Counted from the first letter of the stretch, positions 13,446-25,031 are shown. The stretch is 64,000 nucleotides of DNA from Isoperla grammatica (GCA_945910005.1 OX246746.1:19604932-19668931); one strand, 5' to 3'. Translations and numbers: made by a program. Notes: generated by a model from the sequence alone, not told the origin.

Positions 13446-13572
13446 TTGATAGCGACTTTCTTTTACTGTCGACTTTCCTTAGGTTGACTTTCCGCGAGCG
13501 GGTATTTCTTTGATGTTGAGTTTCCGTGCTTTCTGTCGACTTTCCGTCTAGCTGAGTTTCTGTATGTGGACA
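13446..13572. repeat. Degenerate GACTTTCCG short repeat
   Basis: The motif (G/T)(T/C)(C/G)(A/T)GA(C/G)TTTC(C/T)(G) recurs every 15-30 bases: GCGACTTTCTT, GTCGACTTTCCTT, GTTGACTTTCCGC, GTTGAGTTTCCGT, GTCGACTTTCCGT, GCTGAGTTTCTGT. The unit is too diverged for a clean period. TAGTGGCGACTT also occurs twice in the element at 2879-3207. Confidence 0.4.
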
Positions 13573-13849
13573 TTCTGCGTTCCCCTACAGGTATACACAT
13601 CAAGCAGGAGTACTACGCAGTCATCAGATAAACAATCATGTTGACTGCTGACACGAACATGTTATGTATATCAGTTAGGTAGTACAATGGCCGGGGAATG
13701 TCGCGATAGCTCTGGTATGTTTTGATAAGAAGCCCACGCGATGCATGAAGCAAGGAGGAAGAGCCACTTGGATCAGACATTGATTACAGATTATCTAACA
13801 AGATTAACAAGCATGCACAAGACAATGCGCTAGCTGTTAGTGCGTCTCC

Positions 13850-14510
13850 ACTTGAGATTTTTCCTCGAAACGAACCGAATAATCAAGCGTACCCCGTCAC
13901 TTATTTAATTAAGCTTAGTCTTATTGTCTTCCGAAGAGTTTTTTTTTTTTTACTTTTTTTCCTCATTGTATATATGTATTGTCTTTTCGAATTGCCTAAC
14001 CTTTATGCTTTTGTCTTAATTTTATGTTAAAATGTTAAAAGTTATCCACTTAGGAAATTTTATGAAGAATGTATGTAATCCTGATTGTTTATAATTTAAT
14101 AAATTGTGTTTCTCTTCAAAAAAAAAAAAGCGTACCCCCGATTCCTTTCGGTTAAGACTGCTTCAAAATGCTTTAAAGTGTCAAATAGTAAACCAATGTC
14201 TTCCCCTAGAGAACTTAGTGTTCTTTCTTGTGATAGTTTCTTTGTTTCAAGAAGTTTTTACGTTTGTCAAATTAACTTGTTTAACTTTTTGTAGTCTACA
14301 GTGTTATTGCAACACACATTTCAAAATGAAATAAGTTTATTTCAAAAACTGTAATATCGATTGGAACAAAGAAGCATTTATAAGAAATAACATTACATTC
14401 TCTAGGGAATGACATAATTATTTTGGTTAACCTTTTGACAATTTAAAGAAACTTGAAGATAATTTTAACTGTCATAAATCGAGAATCGAAATCAGCAGCG
14501 TACTACAGGC
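13850..14510. mobile_element. Long foldback element interrupted by a LINE tail
   Basis: The sequence around CCCCTAGAGAACTTAGTG (about 14,205) is complementary to a block ending CATTCTCTAGGG (about 14,405). Outward, ATTCCTTTCGGTTAAGAC pairs loosely with the sequence before AATCGAGAATCG (about 14,485). The interruption at 13,896-14,127 is a younger LINE insertion bordered by AAGCGTACCCC. The outer borders are approximate. Confidence 0.5.
13885..14138 (+). mobile_element. 5'-truncated LINE 3' tail with 11-bp target duplication
   Basis: The insert 13,896-14,127 ends in a run of A bases after TTTATAATTTAATAAATTG and is flanked by direct repeats AAGCGTACCCC at 13,885-13,895 and 14,128-14,138. It is about 90% alike, by eye, to the insert at 23,833-24,029. 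Shared blocks include GTATTGTCTTTTCGAATTGC, CTTTATGCTTTTGTCTTAAT and AAAAGTTATCCACTTA. A poly-A end, 5' truncation and variable target duplications are typical of target-primed reverse transcription. No reverse transcriptase is included. Confidence 0.8.
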
Positions 14511-14904
14511 CACATTGTATTAATTGTGCGCTTGCCAGAGATTGCGGCCCCCCATTTTTTTTTTTTTTTCGAAGCCATAGCGTATAAATACCTTTGAATT
14601 AATTTAAAATTAAAGATTTTTCCTTTCGACTCGAGGATATGGCCTCGCTTCGGCGGCCTATAGGTCAATGCAATAGTATTATTTTATTCTGTAGTCAACA
14701 TGGTACGAAATGTGAATTTAAAAAAAAAATAGTACTTCCCACCTCTACGGAATTTTTGTCAGGCTGTCCCAATTTTTATGTCAACCCTAAACTCCACTCG
14801 TTAACCGCTAGTAAACTGGGTCTGCCCGCGCACGAGTTTATTGTTAACAAATTGGTCGAGTGTCACTACTGTGTAAAGTTAGCCCAACATATGCTTACCA
14901 CATA

Positions 14905-15185
14905 TCCGAGTCAAATGGTACCACTTAATTGTCTACTTCTCTAGTTCAGCTACCATCTATAATTGAAACGGTCCATTAGGGATAATCTACTAGCTTCCGT
15001 TGGATGCCTGGAACTGGAACGGTGAGCTTGGCTAATTAGTAATTAGGCTTGTGTACTCTAATCAGACTAATCAGTGGAAGACTTAATTTACGAATGTGTG
15101 AAAGAACTCCAGGAATCTGTTAATTTTCTTTGAATTAGTGCGTAAGGGGCAGTAGATAAGGATGTGAGGTCGATCGGTATGCGAA
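14905..15185 (-). mobile_element. Dispersed repeat of unknown class, copy 2
   Basis: Read on the minus strand it contains the family blocks in order: ATACCGATCGACCTCACA, CTTATCTACTGCCCCTTA, TTTCACACATTCGTAAATTA, AGTACACAAGCCTAATTA, TTATCCCTAATGGACC and TTAAGTGGTACC. It is one of the more complete copies and preserves the middle section missing from copy 1. Confidence 0.7.
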
Positions 15186-16576
15186 TAGTTGCGTTGAGGC
15201 TAGTATATGTCTGTCTTTACTGTGCTAACATGTTGTTGGTTTTGAAAATGATCTATCCCTAATTACTTCTGTGCACCCCAAACAGAAGATTCTCCCAAGT
15301 AGCTTAGGACCCATGGAATGGTTTATAAGAGGGCATGTCTTCACTTCTTTGCCCGATTCTCCGACCAAGGCGAGATAACGGCTAGTGCTAATGTATCAAG
15401 ACGATTTTTTCAAAATTCTCTATAAATTGGATTTAATTAGTTCTATGATCACAATATAATTATTTTGGCTTCTGTTATGGATTGCACTTGTTTTCACCTT
15501 GTGTGTAAGATATTAACTGACCGAGTTGTATTAGATCATTGAAGCTCGTCGTGTTTTCGGACAACAAACCAACATCCCCAACAATCTTCATACAAATTAT
15601 CGTATACAGTCGATAAAAAGTGCAATTCATAACAAAAGCGAAACAGTAAATAGTTGTGATACACTGTGTGAAAAAATTGTAATTTATAAAAAAAACGTGG
15701 CTCTAAAAAATGAGTTGCGTTGATAAGTCATACAACCATAAAACCCTCAACTTGCTAATTTGGAAAGCAGTCAATTAGTCCTACAAGTAGACGGTGCCCC
15801 TATCTCATCTTTGTCTAAGAGTAGAGGAAATAAGTGGATAAGGAAAAGTGCAGAGTATTATGATCTAGGCTAGGGTGACAGATGTCACATGTTGAGTTAT
15901 ACACGCAATCATACATAACTATTGTGTCAAAAGCTGGATTGACAAATCTTCCTCAATCCTATCTTATCTTATTATTCTAATAGTCTTTGATTAATACTAA
16001 AATAGACAAGATATTTACCGGTATGCCGTAATCTGTATGTTTGATCATCACTTATCATTTGGTGTTGAACGACACACTCGACAACTATATCAATCATATG
16101 ACATCGCATCGGAGGATCGAGGTTTGAGGAAAGGAATAAACAAAACAAATAGGAGGGGAAATAGATTTAAAGTGGTAAATGTGTGCAACAATAATATAGG
16201 CCTGAGTGATATAAACTTGCCACTGCGTTGAAGACACCCGTGGTGACTCAATCGGTTCGGCTAAATCCCTCATTAGTAATAGCTTCTGCTCTCATAGCAT
16301 AATCGCCATCCCCCAAGGCCCCAACACTATCATCATAACTACACGTAAATTATTAGGTATTTTGAAATAATCACACCAATCCAGTGGAAGATTCGTTCGC
16401 CTCTTTCAATCATGAAACTAAACAATTAGTTAATAGTTAGTATTTGTTGTTTTACGACGTACATGACAACAAAGGTCGTATGACGTCCACCGGATAAGAT
16501 CCATTGCGCATCGCCGGTGTGTCGTCATAGGGAAGCCAAAATAAGGGGGGAGGGGTCAGAGGATTGGTTTCTTTTA

Positions 16577-16592
16577 GGGGGGGGGGGGGGGG
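16577..16592. repeat. Poly-G run
   Basis: Sixteen consecutive G bases in otherwise AT-rich intronic DNA. Confidence 0.9.
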
Positions 16593-17061
16593 AGATTGTT
16601 GGACGTTGTATCGCACAGAGGGTCGGCAACTATAAAAGAGAAGCGAACTGAACAATATCTATGGTGTCACCACTGGCAAGTTATCGTGAGTGAATGAGAG
16701 GCGTTACATAAACACCCGAGTGTACAGGATATAGACCTAGCAGTGTTAATTCAGGTAAACAAGTTGTTGTTAAACGCGTTAAAGAGAGACCGTGCAGTAC
16801 AGTCGGTGTGTGTGTGTGGTGGGGCAACCATATAAAGACGGTCACACGTGTTGACTCTGGTGGAACGGGCGGTAACGCTCCGACGGTCTTGAACACACTA
16901 TAGTCTATAGTCGTACACCGCCCGCAATCGCCTCCCTTCCGCCTCTACAACTGAGACTGTATAGCTTCTGGCTTAGCTTGGCTTTCATCAATACCTCAAT
17001 ACTATACCTTACCCTACCCCAGTGCTTCCCAAACTTTTGTACCCAAGCCTCGCTTCTATAA

Positions 17062-17175
17062 TACAATTAATAATAATTTTTCGTAGGAATACATACCTGG
17101 TATGCACACCAGTTTGTGACTAACTAGGTATGTTAGGGTGTTCGGATAGTTGGGAAGAAATGTCCAAGGGCTGCT
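17062..17175 (-). mobile_element. tRNA-derived SINE, 3' fragment
   Basis: On the minus strand this carries only the 3' part of the SINE family: the CCCTTGGACATTTCTTCCCAA block, ATCCGAACACCCTAACATAC, CTGGTGTGCATACC, and the AAAAATTATTATTAATTG tail. The tRNA-like head is absent. Confidence 0.75.
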
Positions 17176-17742
17176 AGTGGACTATGTGATCTGAGCGGAA
17201 CTATAGGGACAGATAAATTTCAAAAGATTTTGTCCTCCGGTCGCTGGGGCCTTGACCCAGCCCCAGCCCCATCTTCTCACACATGATACTCGCATGAGTT
17301 CATCCCAAGTAGAGAGATGCTTTTCCTCGTTCCCCTCACCCCCACGTGGAAAAACAAACTTCCGTCGCGCACTATAACAGTCATAGTATTTATATCGAAA
17401 ATAGCGCGTGGTATTTTCGGGGTTTGTTGTGTTGGCATACTTCACTGGCAATTATATTCATGTATGTGGAAATATCATGAGATGCAAATTATAGCTGCAT
17501 AGGAATAGTTCTTGGTTACTGATGCGAAGAGATGTACAATGTATACATTGCATGCATTTGCCGGTAAGCTAACGTAGGGCCTACAGTGAACAATCAACTC
17601 AGAAACAAGCACGCGACTTGTAAATAACACATTTTGAAAGAAAGGGAGCGTCTGATTACAATACAGTTGACTGGTTTAGGGAAAGTGAACGTGCATGGTA
17701 ATATGCACCTTATCACCTGTTTATCTGCTTTTATTTTATTAC

Positions 17743-17870
17743 CCGGCCATGGAGGTAGCTCAGCGGTAACACGCGAGTCTCTAATTCGGGAGGTCTCCGG
17801 TTCGATCCCGGTCTCCAGCAATCCTGACTGAAGGTTTTTTCCTGGGTTTTCCTCAGTCAGCCCCGACAGT
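17743..17870 (+). mobile_element. tRNA-derived SINE, 5' fragment
   Basis: Contains the head of the SINE: GGAGGTAGCTCAGCGGTAAC (A box), GGTTCGATCCC (B box), then TCCTGACTGAAGGTTTTTTC and TTTTCCTCAGTCAG, after which similarity is lost. It lacks the ATT-rich tail and is not a tRNA gene, because the acceptor arm does not close cleanly. Confidence 0.75.
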
Positions 17871-18696
17871 AGAACGTTGAGATTTAAGACTTACTGTTTG
17901 TATCTTTAAAACAACATTTAAATCGATTTTATCAGTGGCTACAGATAACGAAAACAGAAAATATGCAAAATTTATTATGTTTGGAGTAAATGCGATGATA
18001 CAATTTTATTGTTTGATCGGATTTAATCCCGAATAAAATTATTGTTGAAGAATTCATGCTCATTTTTTGTCATAAGATAATTTTTACACATTTAGGTATT
18101 ATTGTAATTCGCGAAATGTACGCGGCACAGATTCGGCTCCCCCGCCCTCAGTCACAGACCAACTATCTTACTCACTGGTCGAAATACGGGGGAGGCCATC
18201 CCATAAAAAAAAAAATGAATTGGTCAGTTTAATAGCCCCCCACCCCCTCCATACAGGTGTACGTTTGTAATCATCCCCTTAAACCATAAAAACTACATGA
18301 CCACCTCCTACCATACAATTCATCGCTACAAAATGCCAAAATGTATCGTAGAAAATAATCGACTAAATAATTATCTTCAACTTTGCTCACCCTAAATGAC
18401 TACCTACAATAGTATAAGTATAAACAGCTTTCCCGTGATTGTGCTGATTACAAAGCGAGCCCCCAGTAGTGATAATAGCTGAACGCAAACCACTAGACGA
18501 CCATGTTAGTCTATATGGCCCCGTCTTTGGAGTACAAGCACGTTACTACATGGGCAATGCGCATATAACTGTAAATAAGGCCATTGCACGCGCGCGCTTG
18601 ATAAATGTATTCTAGATAAATACGTAACAACGTATACAACACGTACCATAGAATAGCAACATGAACACAGTATACGGCCCCTACCCACTCTAAATT

Positions 18697-18714
18697 CCCC
18701 CCCCCCCCCCCCCC
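18697..18714. repeat. Poly-C run
   Basis: Eighteen consecutive C bases. Confidence 0.9.
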
Positions 18715-20042
18715 ACTGAATGCAATAATGTGTTTTCTAATTTGTATTTTTTACATGCCCACCGTTCGTCAATAATAGCACAATAGCATACAGTCACAGT
18801 GTTCAAAATTGGTGACCAAATACATTATAACAATATAATAATAGTATATACTATATATATATAGTAGTAAAATAACATTAAAATTAGTCTGCGCTGGGCA
18901 CTCTTCTAACAAAAGCCAAACGCAATATCTGTTCAGTGTTTCTGTCTGCAGTAAAAGTAAACCTGCTAAGATAAAGAAGGTTAGATTTGTTGATGTGTTG
19001 GTAATTATCATGTTTCACGTTAACAAGGTTATAATTAGCTGGGTGATAATGAGCGTTACTTCACCATCCAGCGATGATGGTGATTTGGGCTTCACGTGCT
19101 ATACTTGGTATTGGCAACTATAACGTTTTTGTCAGATCATGAGTGAATAGCCGCGCGTTTCAGAATTCCTTGGATTATACTTATCTAAAGCAGCCAAGAG
19201 TTATCCAAGTGTTCAAATATTCATACTTCCAGAATCAATCCCAACCTAAGCAAATCTCACTCTCATCCAACTCAAACATTTTTTCTGGGAACCAAATTGG
19301 AATCATCTAATTTCTTTGAAATTTAATATATTATTTAGTCTCCTTATCTGGGAATATCCAGCAACGCATCATTAAAATTTTGATTCGAGACGAACAAAAA
19401 ACGTGACACTCATAATATATATTTCAATTCATCGATCACTCTCCAAGCCCTTCCATTCCTTCATATAATAAATGTTTCATGATGATACCGTTTTCCAGTT
19501 ACCCAAACCAAACATTGGTTTGGGAGGGGAACAACTGTGATAATATAAAGGTGTTTGTACTACATCATTTCCACATTTCGTATTTTACTTAGTGCAGTAC
19601 AAGTATAAGAATCGAATACAAATTAGTATTCTGTATAAGGATACTTATTTACCTTATTTTTATGAGTTTCGTGAATAAATTAACAATAATATTATGTACT
19701 GTATTGCGTGTAATGAGGATATAAACTTGATGCCAGTATTTCATAACGTAAATAACAGCGCTTTCAAAATGTGTTAAAATCTCCAGAGAAATTACCACCA
19801 TCTGCTTCCATCGTTTTCAGTTTCACACTTGAAGGCACAAGTTCAAAGTTGTGATTTCAGGCAAGGCTTCCGCGAAGGTAGCGTGCACATAATTGCGTTT
19901 GGGTGCGCAGAAATACGTTCATTTCATTTGAAGGAAACTTTGAAATAAATGATAACAAGTTTATTTCAACAGGCTGAAGTAGCTTGTGTCTCTTTTACAC
20001 GTGGATGAGCAGTTACTGTCTATTTAGGTCTTGGACTGCATG

Positions 20043-21459
20043 CAATAGGGAAGTCTCATGAAAAATAAATATTCCTCAAAGTACCTAAAAACGGAAGGCC
20101 ATTATCTAAAAATACGGGCTACATAATTTTTATATCTAAAAAGTGTATATTTCCAATTCTATTAGCATTTAAAGTTTGAAATTTGGAACTTCCCGCTCCG
20201 TAATAGGGAAGTCTCACGCATTTTTTTTATTTGCTTACTGGTTACCTCAAGTTAAAATAAACGGGAACTAATTGGTTTCGGCTCGAAAGGTGCATTAACA
20301 TCGCTTTAACAGCAGGTCAAAGATATTGCTGTCAAAACACGCTCAGAAACGGACCTGCGCCATCTTGCTCGTGATTTCAAGGTTCTGACGTCATATGTCA
20401 GTAAACAATAATTTTATATCATACAAATAGTACTGAAATCCCACCCTTTAGTAGATTATTGCTCTCATAAGACTTTAACTGAACCAACATTTATTTCTTG
20501 TTACTAAATGAATACTTCTCAACATTAATTAACAACAATATGTTAAATAATTGCATTATTTAGAACACGTTTTGGTAAATACTGTATCAAAATGTATTTT
20601 CTGAAGAAAAAAGTGGTATAAAAGGCATTGTTGTAAAGTCACTGCATCCTAGATATTGTAAAATATCCAACTTAATATCGTTGATATTATTAAGAATACT
20701 TCAAGGAGGCAGTTGTTTACATGACATATGACGTCAAGAGCCGTTTTTCAATTACGGAACAAGAAGTTCCTAATTTCAAACTTAAAATGCTAATAGAATT
20801 GGAAATATACGCTTTTCAGATATAAAAATTATACCGCCTGTATTTTTAGATAATCATCTTCCATTTTTAGGTGCTTTGAGGAATATCTATTTTTGATGAG
20901 ACTTCCCTATTGAAAAACGGCTCGTGACGTCATAACTCTTGTCAACAACTGCCTCCTTGTAGTATTCTTAATAATATCAAGGATATTAAGTTGGACATTT
21001 TACAATATCTAGGATGCAGTGACTTTACAACAATGTCTTTTATACCACTGTTTTCTTCAGAAAATACATTTTGATACAGTATTTACCAAAACGTGTCTAC
21101 AATAATGCAATTATTTAACATATTGTTGTAAATTAATGTTAAGCAGTGTTTATTTACTAACTAAAAATAAACGTTGGTTCAGTTAAAGTCTTATGAGAGC
21201 AATAATCTACTAAATTGTGGGATTTCAAGCTATTTGTATGATATAAAATGATTGTTAACAGAGTTATGACGTCAGAACCTTTTCATCACGAGCAAGATGG
21301 CGCAGGTCCGTTTCTGAGCGTGTTTTGACAGCAATATATTTGACGTGCTGTTAAAGCGATGTTAATGCACCTTTCGAGCCGAAACCAATTAGTTCCCGTT
21401 TATTTTAACTTGAGGTAACCAGTAAGCAAATAAAAAAAATGTGTGAGCCTTCCCTATTG
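20043..21459. mobile_element. Compound element with interleaved inverted arms (X-Y-X'-Y')
   Basis: Block X (20,043-20,200) starts CAATAGGGAAGTCTCATG. Block Y (20,201-20,752) starts TAATAGGGAAGTCTCACG. The reverse complement of X follows at about 20,751-20,912 (ending ATGAGACTTCCCTATTG), and then the reverse complement of Y at 20,910-21,459 (ending GAGCCTTCCCTATTG). The order is X-Y-X'-Y', not a simple palindrome, so each arm pair encloses one arm of the other. All four ends carry the CAATAGGGAAG terminus. TGACGTCA, a perfect CRE palindrome, occurs four times, at 20,396, 20,729, 20,925 and 21,267. No ORF is present and no clear target duplication is seen. Confidence 0.8.
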
Positions 21460-21659
21460 TATGTGCGACGGCTTCACAGATATCGCTTACAAAATAACGT
21501 CGATTTGACAAATACTAAAATAACAAACATAAATAGCATCTTTATCCTCCAATAAAGTTTACGAAAATGATTATTAGCCTATATGCTATTGACAAAAGAG
21601 TTTATGTTGCTGCAAAGCTAGACAACAGTGAATTTGCACCAAACGCCATATCTGAAACA

Positions 21660-21840
21660 AAGGCGTTGGTCTAGTAAGCTATGGTTGCTGGGTTTCAGGT
21701 TCGAATCCTGGGTTGAGTATGGATGTGTTCCGCCATTTTTCTACCTCCTAGTATCAACACCCACCCTCACGCATCGTCTCAATTAGCAACGTTGCCCAAA
21801 AATATGAGATGTAAATAAATACCAAATAATCATAAAACCA
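21660..21840 (+). mobile_element. tRNA-like repeat, second SINE family
   Basis: A box-like TTGGTCTAGTAAGC and B box GGTTCGAATCC (about 21,702) are followed by a tail with GCATCGTCTCAATTAGCAAC. A related tail, GGCGTCTCAAGTAGCAAC, follows a B-box-like GGTTTGAATCC at about 55,405. The head differs from the main SINE family. Confidence 0.5.
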
Positions 21841-22043
21841 GGTAATGTCGGTAAAGGTAGCTGGTTTTGAAAAAGTTTATTTTTGGCCGCTAGACGGCAC
21901 CAGCTCCGTTCGACTTATCGTACGTTCAAACTATGGTACCCACGGAAACCAGTTCCGACTTCCGCTGTCTGTCCCCATCCATTTTTATTTTGGTTCGGAC
22001 GTGGTTTTGATATGTATGTAGATAAATAATAATCTTCTTTGAA

Positions 22044-22106
22044 ATGGAAGCCATTCACAGTTTAACTAAGCAAAAAGTCGACTGCATAGTACGCGCCAAA
22101 TCGGAC
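22044..22106 (+). CDS. Candidate alternative first coding exon
   Basis: ATG at 22,044 (G at -3 and +4) opens 21 codons reading MEAIHSLTKQKVDCIVRAKS and Asp, followed at once by a consensus donor GTAAGT at 22,107. It ends in phase 0, so it could also be spliced to the phase-0 CAP-Gly exon at 36,722 as an alternative start. The sequence before it (about 21,880-22,000) has CpG-containing, promoter-like composition. I do not recognise the peptide. It may belong to an unrelated transcript. Confidence 0.35.
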
Positions 22107-22326
22107 GTAAGTTTACAGTTCAATACATTTGCAGATTTTATGTGCTTTTTCATGTTTTACTCCACAGCCCTGATCTACAACGTGGGTTTGAATGAAAACG
22201 GTGCTCATTTTTGAGGTTAAATTACTTCAGATAGATTTTGAAGAGTTCAGAAATTGATTTTATAATCGTGTCGGCCTGCCGGGGTTTAATAACCCCAATA
22301 ATTTAACTCTTTTAGGTCTATGGTTT

Positions 22327-22362
22327 CTAAGCCTAGGCCTAGGCCTAGGCCTAGGCCTAGGT
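22327..22362. repeat. (CCTAGG) short tandem array
   Basis: About five back-to-back copies of the hexamer AGGCCT/CCTAGG in the register GCCTAGGCCTAGGCC. The array is fully self-complementary and leads into the 25-bp minisatellite downstream. Confidence 0.9.
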
Positions 22363-22383
22363 CATAATTTATTGATAATATTG

Positions 22384-23092
22384 AGGGCCCTATATGAGAG
22401 CAAAGGCGTAGGCCCAGGCGTAACCCAGGGCTGTATGCCTGAGCCTAACCATGCTCTGTAGGCCGAGCACTGTATGTCAAGGCCTAGCCAAGAGATGTAT
22501 TTCTATGCCTAGCCAAGGGCTATGCCTAGGCCTAGTAAAAGGATGTCCCGCCTAGGCCTAGTCAAAGACTATATGCCTAGCCTAGCCGAGAGCTATAGGC
22601 CTAGGCCTAGCCCAGGACTGATAGTCTAGACCTAGCCAAGGCCTGTATATGTAGCTGGGCCTAGCCAGCCTAGCCCAGGTCTCTATGCCTAGATCCAGTC
22701 AAGGGCTGTATGTGTGGGCCTAGTCAAGGGTTGTATGCCTGGGCCTAGCCGAGCCGAGGGTTGTATGTCTAGGCCTAGCCTAGGGCTATATGCCTAGACT
22801 TAGCCCAAGGCTGTATGCCTAGGCCTGGCCTAGGGACCTATGCCTGGGCCTAGCCGAGGGTTGTATGTCTAGGCCTAGCCTAGGGCTATATGCCCAGGCC
22901 TAGCCTAGGGCTATATGCCTAGGCCTAGCCTAGGGCTGTATGCCTAGACTTAGTCCAGGGCTGTATCCCTAGGCCTGGCCTAGGGCTCTATGCCTGGACC
23001 TAGCCTAGGGCTGTATGTCTAGGCCTAGCCTAGGACTCTATGCCTGGGTCTAGTCGGGGGCTGTATGTCTAGGCCTAGTCCAGGACTCGTAT
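22384..23092. repeat. 25-bp CCTAGG-rich minisatellite
   Basis: About 28 diverged copies of a unit resembling AGGGCTGTATGCCTAGGCC followed by TAGCCT. The period is clearest at 22,855-22,990. Nearly every unit keeps a CCTAGG or TAGGCCTAG palindrome, so both strands could form short hairpins. It probably expanded from the adjacent hexamer array. Confidence 0.85.
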
Positions 23093-23629
23093 ACTGCTCA
23101 ACTGAACCACTATTGCTAGTAGGTAACTAGTTTATCATGTGAAATCGCGCGCTTTTTCCTATTGTCATTCTGTTAAAAAAATCTGAAGAAAGTATTTGTT
23201 TGTTAACGAGTTTTCAGTTCTACTTACGGATTCTCTTCTTGTTAGGGGGGACTGGGGGGGGGGGGGGGGGTGTAGTCACCAACGAGGTTGAGAAAATGGA
23301 ATCAAGTTTATCAGTTGTCCCCAAGAATTAATGTAGGTTTTCATCAACATTCATGACATGTTTTGAACAAGGGCTTCTATATGTAGCACAACTTTACAAG
23401 AAACAATGGTGACAACATCTTGACAGCATAATACGTAGGTTTTGTCACTTTATCAATCCCCCATAACAAGTGCCTCAGCCTATTACATCATCCGACACAT
23501 ATTGCATACACGAATGATGGGGGAGGGGGCATATTTTAAATGATAATTGATATTATGCCTATGTTTTTTTTACTTTTAGATAATGTTTGTCTAGCACAAA
23601 GGATTTCTATTGTAATAGTAAAACCACTA

Positions 23630-23765
23630 GGGGTGGCTCAGCATGAACACTCACAAATCCAATTGTGGAGGTCACTGCTTTGATTATCACCACTGTCAAC
23701 TCAATTCTGCCTGAATGTTTTCCTCAATCATAAGAGGAATGCTGGGATTGATAAATGACTCGGTA
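23630..23765 (+). mobile_element. tRNA-derived SINE, heavily diverged copy
   Basis: Recognisable by GGGGTGGCTCAGC (A box region), GTGGAGGTCACTGC, then CTGAATGTTTTCCTCAATCA and AGGAATGCTGGGA, which match the 5' half of the family. The B box is decayed (TTTGATTATC). Confidence 0.6.
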
Positions 23766-23821
23766 CACACAGCCTTTTATTCGCAATTGTCCCCCTACTG
23801 TCTAATCTTTGCTAACAGTAT

Positions 23822-24040
23822 GAGCAGGACAATCCGAAGAGGTTTTTTTTTCAATTTTGTTTGCTCATGTCATATATGTATTGTCTTTTCGAATTGCCAA
23901 CCTTTATGCTTTTGTCTTAATTTTGTTAAAATGTTAAAAGTTATCCACTTATGAAATTTTATGAAGAACGTACCGTATGTAATCCTGCTTGTTTATAATT
24001 TAATATATTCTGTTTCCCTAAAAAAAAAGGAGCAGGACAA
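23822..24040 (+). mobile_element. 5'-truncated LINE 3' tail, second copy
   Basis: The insert 23,833-24,029 ends in a run of A bases and is flanked by perfect 11-bp direct repeats GAGCAGGACAA at 23,822-23,832 and 24,030-24,040. It matches the insert at 13,896-14,127 nearly base for base from TCCGAAGAG onward but is shorter at the 5' end. Confidence 0.85.
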
Positions 24041-24490
24041 CAATAGCCTCACAGTATTTACTGGTTATGTTTGATACCCAGAGTAAAAGTGAAAGAATAT
24101 ATTATTCAAGTACAATATTATTTGAGAAATTGAGAAACACTCTGATGGTAGAATGAATAGAAATGAACGCAACACCATGAGCTCTGGCATACCATTACCA
24201 ATTCCCCATCATGCATTGTGGCGTTCTCCACTTCATTATAGTCCAAGAAACGAACGATTTGGCCCAAAACTAATCGGTACAGAATTTCTTTTAATCGGCG
24301 AATTTGATTGTTGTGATTACTTACATCTCGAAGCAACTTCACCGTTGTACAACCACCCCAATTAGTGCAATAAATTAAAATGTGAAGCGTTGTTATAATT
24401 ATTATTAGTGTTAGTTTTAAAATTTCCAAAAATGGATTCACTAATGGTAGGATTGTTAAATATTTCTTGATGTAAAAAAAATTAAATTAG

Positions 24491-25031
24491 AAATGTATGA
24501 AAACATTTCAAATATTATTTTAAAATCGACAAAAATAAGAGAATCTAGAAATAAACCATATTCCGAATGGTACACGACACTTGAGTGTCTAGTATTATGA
24601 TTCCATGTCGTTGGTATTGCGGAAACCCACAATAACGCACATTCACAATCACATATCAACTTACAGTGTATCCTCTTGCACGCCAAGGGTCTACCCCCAT
24701 CATCCGGCCGCGCGGTGAGTGCAGCAATGGCTCATACATTATACCTATAAGAACTGATGTCACTTACTGAAACAGTAATTACACATTCAAGTATCCAAAT
24801 ATCTTATTAAATGTTGCGAACTATTGATTCTGTTGATTTTTATGAATTACTGTAGATATTATACCGTTTCAATAGGAGACAATATCTTGACAGGTATAAT
24901 TTACGAGCGCCTGATGCACTCGACGTGCAACCGGACGGTGGGGGTAGTTCGGGCTTAGTGCAAAAACGATACTGCGAGTGTACTTCCTTGTAGTGTATTT
25001 ACCATGTTGCAGATATTACTACAGCTTTAAA
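24491..25031. repeat. 541-bp direct tandem duplication, copy A (empty site)
   Basis: Runs from AAATGTATGAAAACATTTC to CTACAGCTTTAAAA and is repeated immediately at 25,032. I count roughly nine differences between copies, about 1-2%. It holds the uninterrupted site GTAGTTCGGGCTTAGTGC (24,944 on) where copy B carries a transposon. No coding content was recognised. Confidence 0.9.

Noticed and set aside
14639..14944. 101-codon ORF
   Set aside because: Runs into the minus-strand copy of the dispersed repeat at 14,905; no domain or splice context.
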